DNA of 8,385 bases, taken from NCBI GenBank assembly GCA_022844575.1, contig JALHLL010000161.1, positions 1 to 8,385 on the forward strand, given 5' to 3'. This DNA is from a bacterium. Lineage in GTDB: Bacteria; Bacteroidota; Ignavibacteria; Kapaibacteriales; UBA961. Positions 6,363-8,385 of the stretch are shown here, in pieces; position 1 is the stretch's first letter; each line of letters opens with the position of its first letter. The position numbers were made by a program, and so were the translations under genes. The notes beneath the pieces were generated by a model. That model was not told the DNA's origin, ran no database searches, and worked only from the letters and a program-made list of their open reading frames with translations.

Positions 6363-8367
6363 ATCTTCCGATTCTATTCCCGAAATAATACCTTTTTGCT
6401 CAATATGATACCACATTGATTTTGTTTTCGTCTGGTCAATTTCAAAGGTAAATTTGCCACTACTTAATTTAGTTGCTGCAAAACGGCTTTTCATTACTCT
6501 ATTCCCTGCCGAATCAAGCGGTACTATATAGACTGAATCGCCCGTTCCGGCAAAACTAATACGGATTGTCATTGCTTCTATTTCCGTGCGTCCTGCGCCC
6601 CATCCTGTAGCCGTGCTTGTATCACCCGACCATATTGCTCCGCCATTGGCAGAACGGGTGGCTATGGTTACTAATGATAGTGGGGATTCTTCGATAGATT
6701 TTTCATTCTCCGATACCCATAATATAGCCCCATATTTCCCGCCATCAGTTCTTTCCATGCGGATATCACCAATCGAAATGATTTTTCCTGTTAATAAACC
6801 ACTTACAGATTTGTAGAGTGGGGTATTGACAGTAAATAGTCGTTCATCGGCATTCCACAACAGTTCCTCCGTATCGGAAAGCATATTGCGCGTATCAACT
6901 GTGCTCGCCAGTTCCGCAATATTAGTATGCGGTCTTGAACTTTGTATCTTCGCTTCCAATGAATCAACCTGCACTATACGGAATAAAGGCATTCGAGCAT
7001 CAGCCGAATTTTCTATCCAGAATGACCCTCTTTGTAAAAACTGCGGATATAATAATGCCTCTTTCGTTTGGTTTATCATTATCTTTTTGATAGCCGGAGC
7101 TATAATACTATTTCTGAATACCTTTGCTGCCGTAGGCATCATCCCTGTAATGGTCGGAATACTTTTTGTTTCATAAAAAGCACGGTCGTCCACATATTCC
7201 CGTTCAAGATTTGCATTTGTCCTATTACCTGAATAATAGGTGAGAAATACCCCGTCCATATCCTGATAATTTGCATAATTCGGAACAATCGTCAACATTT
7301 CGTTTAAGTGTGCCGATGGATAAGGCATCGTAAAAGATATAAGCATATTCGGTTTTCCTTTCATGGCAATACGCACATAACTCGGTACGATACCACCGCT
7401 CGTGTTTGATATTTGCGGCGTATTTGCTATGTACCAATTCGTATTGCCACCTCTATTAAAATCCCAACCTTCCATTTCCGTAGTAAAGTCCATATTTTGC
7501 ATCGAATGAATATCATTATATCGTACAAATAAGGTACCACCCGTTAATAAGAATTTACACTTCAAATCATTTTTCAAATAGCTATACATATCATCATAAT
7601 ATGTACGTTGCATAATTTGATAAAACTCCACATTATCTTCCATCCTTTTTCGGGTTACTATATCATCCCATTTGGATCGTATAATATTTGCAGATTCTAT
7701 TTTTTCATTATCTCCCAAACCTGATTCCGAACCCTGTTTTAAGGAAACATCATCAATATATACATCACCGTCATCAGCCCCCGCATTAAAATAAACCCTA
7801 CCATTACCTATAAAATTATCGGAAGATCGATAACTAAAAATAAATTCTTTCCATTCGGTTGTTAATTGCGCCGTAAAAGTGCCCGAGCCCGGTGCTGAAC
7901 TTGTTACAGTACGGTTTTTACGAGATTTTGCCCAGAACCGTAATTCATATAATCGAAATTTCTCCACATCCCCCGTTGCATTGTAAATTCGCGCATCAGT
8001 TTGATTGATACCCTTAACACCTATTTTCAATATACCACATGTATTCCCCGATCTTTTTTCACAGTCGGAATGTTCAAAAAGTGCTCTTACTGTCGAATTA
8101 CCATTTACGGCTAAATTCCATATGGTAGAATACATTTCTTCAAAACCTGCATCCATCGCAAGGTTAGTCGAATTATCGGACTGTACATCCCACGCTTTTT
8201 TTAATTGCGCGGTAGTGCCGTATTTTTTTTGCACATATTTATTGAACAATGAATCAAGCACTCTGCGATGATGATATGACAAAACACCGCCGCTTCTGGC
8301 ATGTAAATAATTATTTATCCAATAATTAAAAAGTGAATTTTCCGTACTTATCGTAGCAAAAGCAATA
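6099..8367 (-). CDS. Secreted glycoside-hydrolase-like protein with inserted carbohydrate-binding domain and T9SS type A sorting domain (5' partial)
   Basis: The N-terminus is missing: the frame runs into adapter sequence at 8368, so the first five residues of an apparent 761-residue reading (MCSSD) and most of the sixth codon are artefact. Numbering here follows that reading. Residues 7-66 resemble the middle of a clan-A (TIM-barrel) glycoside hydrolase: ISTENSLF matches the acid/base strand (usually NEN) and FNKYVQKKYGTTAQLKKAWD matches the segment after it. About 78-217 look like a CBM4/9-type carbohydrate-binding domain, with LYELRFWAKS, TTEWKEFIFSY and DVYIDDVSL. About 235-400 continue the barrel (MYSYLKNDLKCKFLLTGG, NYANYQDMDGVF). 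About 490-660 are beta-rich. About 675-761 are a T9SS type A sorting domain (PAPNPTQGHVRI, LVSGMYTIRL, EVQKIVIMK). The protein is therefore probably exported by Sec and then T9SS. Where a nucleophile Glu is expected there is Ser350 (MLISFTMP), so catalysis is doubtful. The sorting domain is firm; substrate is unknown. Confidence 0.85.
7734..8153 (-). other. Carbohydrate-binding module-like domain inserted in the hydrolase core
   Basis: Residues about 78-217 of the apparent minus-strand reading form a beta-sandwich-like unit. It begins with a GFEE turn and a Trp-rich strand, continues through RLYELRFWAKS and TTEWKEFIFSY, and closes with GRVYFNAGADDGDVYIDDVSL, a common ending of CBM4/9-type modules. 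Cys108 and Cys116 are close enough to form a disulfide after export. The ligand cannot be read from the sequence. Confidence 0.6.
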
Positions 8368-8385
8368 AGATCGGAAGAGCACACG
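8368..8385 (+). other. Illumina TruSeq adapter remnant at the contig end (not genomic)
   Basis: The final 18 bases, AGATCGGAAGAGCACACG, are identical to the start of the standard TruSeq adapter and run to the last base of the window. Read on the minus strand they encode the tell-tale CSSDL string preceded by a GTG, giving a false start to the gene at 6099-8367. The true genomic sequence ends at or just before 8367. Confidence 0.97.

Noticed and set aside
6586..7176. Plus-strand open frames opposite the T9SS cargo gene
   Set aside because: The minus-strand frame is continuous and has recognisable domains and a sorting signal; the plus-strand frames are shadows.
8367..8384. Apparent GTG start of the minus-strand gene
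   Set aside because: It lies in adapter sequence; the real gene continues beyond the contig.

Overview
The window looks like a complete short-read contig from a bacterium of the Bacteroidota/Chlorobiota (FCB) group. Two things point there: a C-terminal sorting domain of the type IX secretion system (T9SS type A) on the minus-strand protein, and a SecA carrying the insertion typical of that group. I cannot place it more precisely; several FCB lineages would fit. The DNA is AT-rich, and Shine-Dalgarno sequences are weak or absent, as is usual in these bacteria. The right edge is not genomic: the last 18 bases (8368-8385) match the Illumina TruSeq adapter exactly.

Layout, left to right. (1) 2-265 (+): C-terminal end of a multi-pass membrane protein, probably a GT39/PMT-like glycosyltransferase, cut by the left edge. 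(2) 266-534: intergenic, with a GC-rich stretch at about 271-345 that can form several competing stems. (3) 535-2184 (+): lnt, apolipoprotein N-acyltransferase, with its catalytic residues visible. (4) 2185-2384: intergenic, with a small hairpin, a promoter-like TAnnTTTG box and a probable intrinsic terminator. (5) 2385-5459 (+): secA, complete in its motor domains but lacking the usual C-terminal zinc-binding motif. A perfect 13-bp terminator hairpin follows. (6) 5559-6062 (+): a small four-helix DUF1648 membrane protein. (7) 6099-8367 (-): a large, 5'-truncated secreted protein that converges on gene 6. It has a glycoside-hydrolase clan-A-like core split by a carbohydrate-binding domain, a beta-rich C-terminal half and a T9SS sorting domain.

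The theme is the cell envelope. SecA drives proteins across the inner membrane, Lnt finishes lipoprotein acylation, and the minus-strand protein would be a Sec plus T9SS client. Terminators and gene orientation suggest separate transcription units rather than one operon. The most interesting leads are the hydrolase-like protein, whose expected nucleophile glutamate appears to be replaced, and the structured intergenic segment before lnt. I see no clear evidence of a wholly new system.
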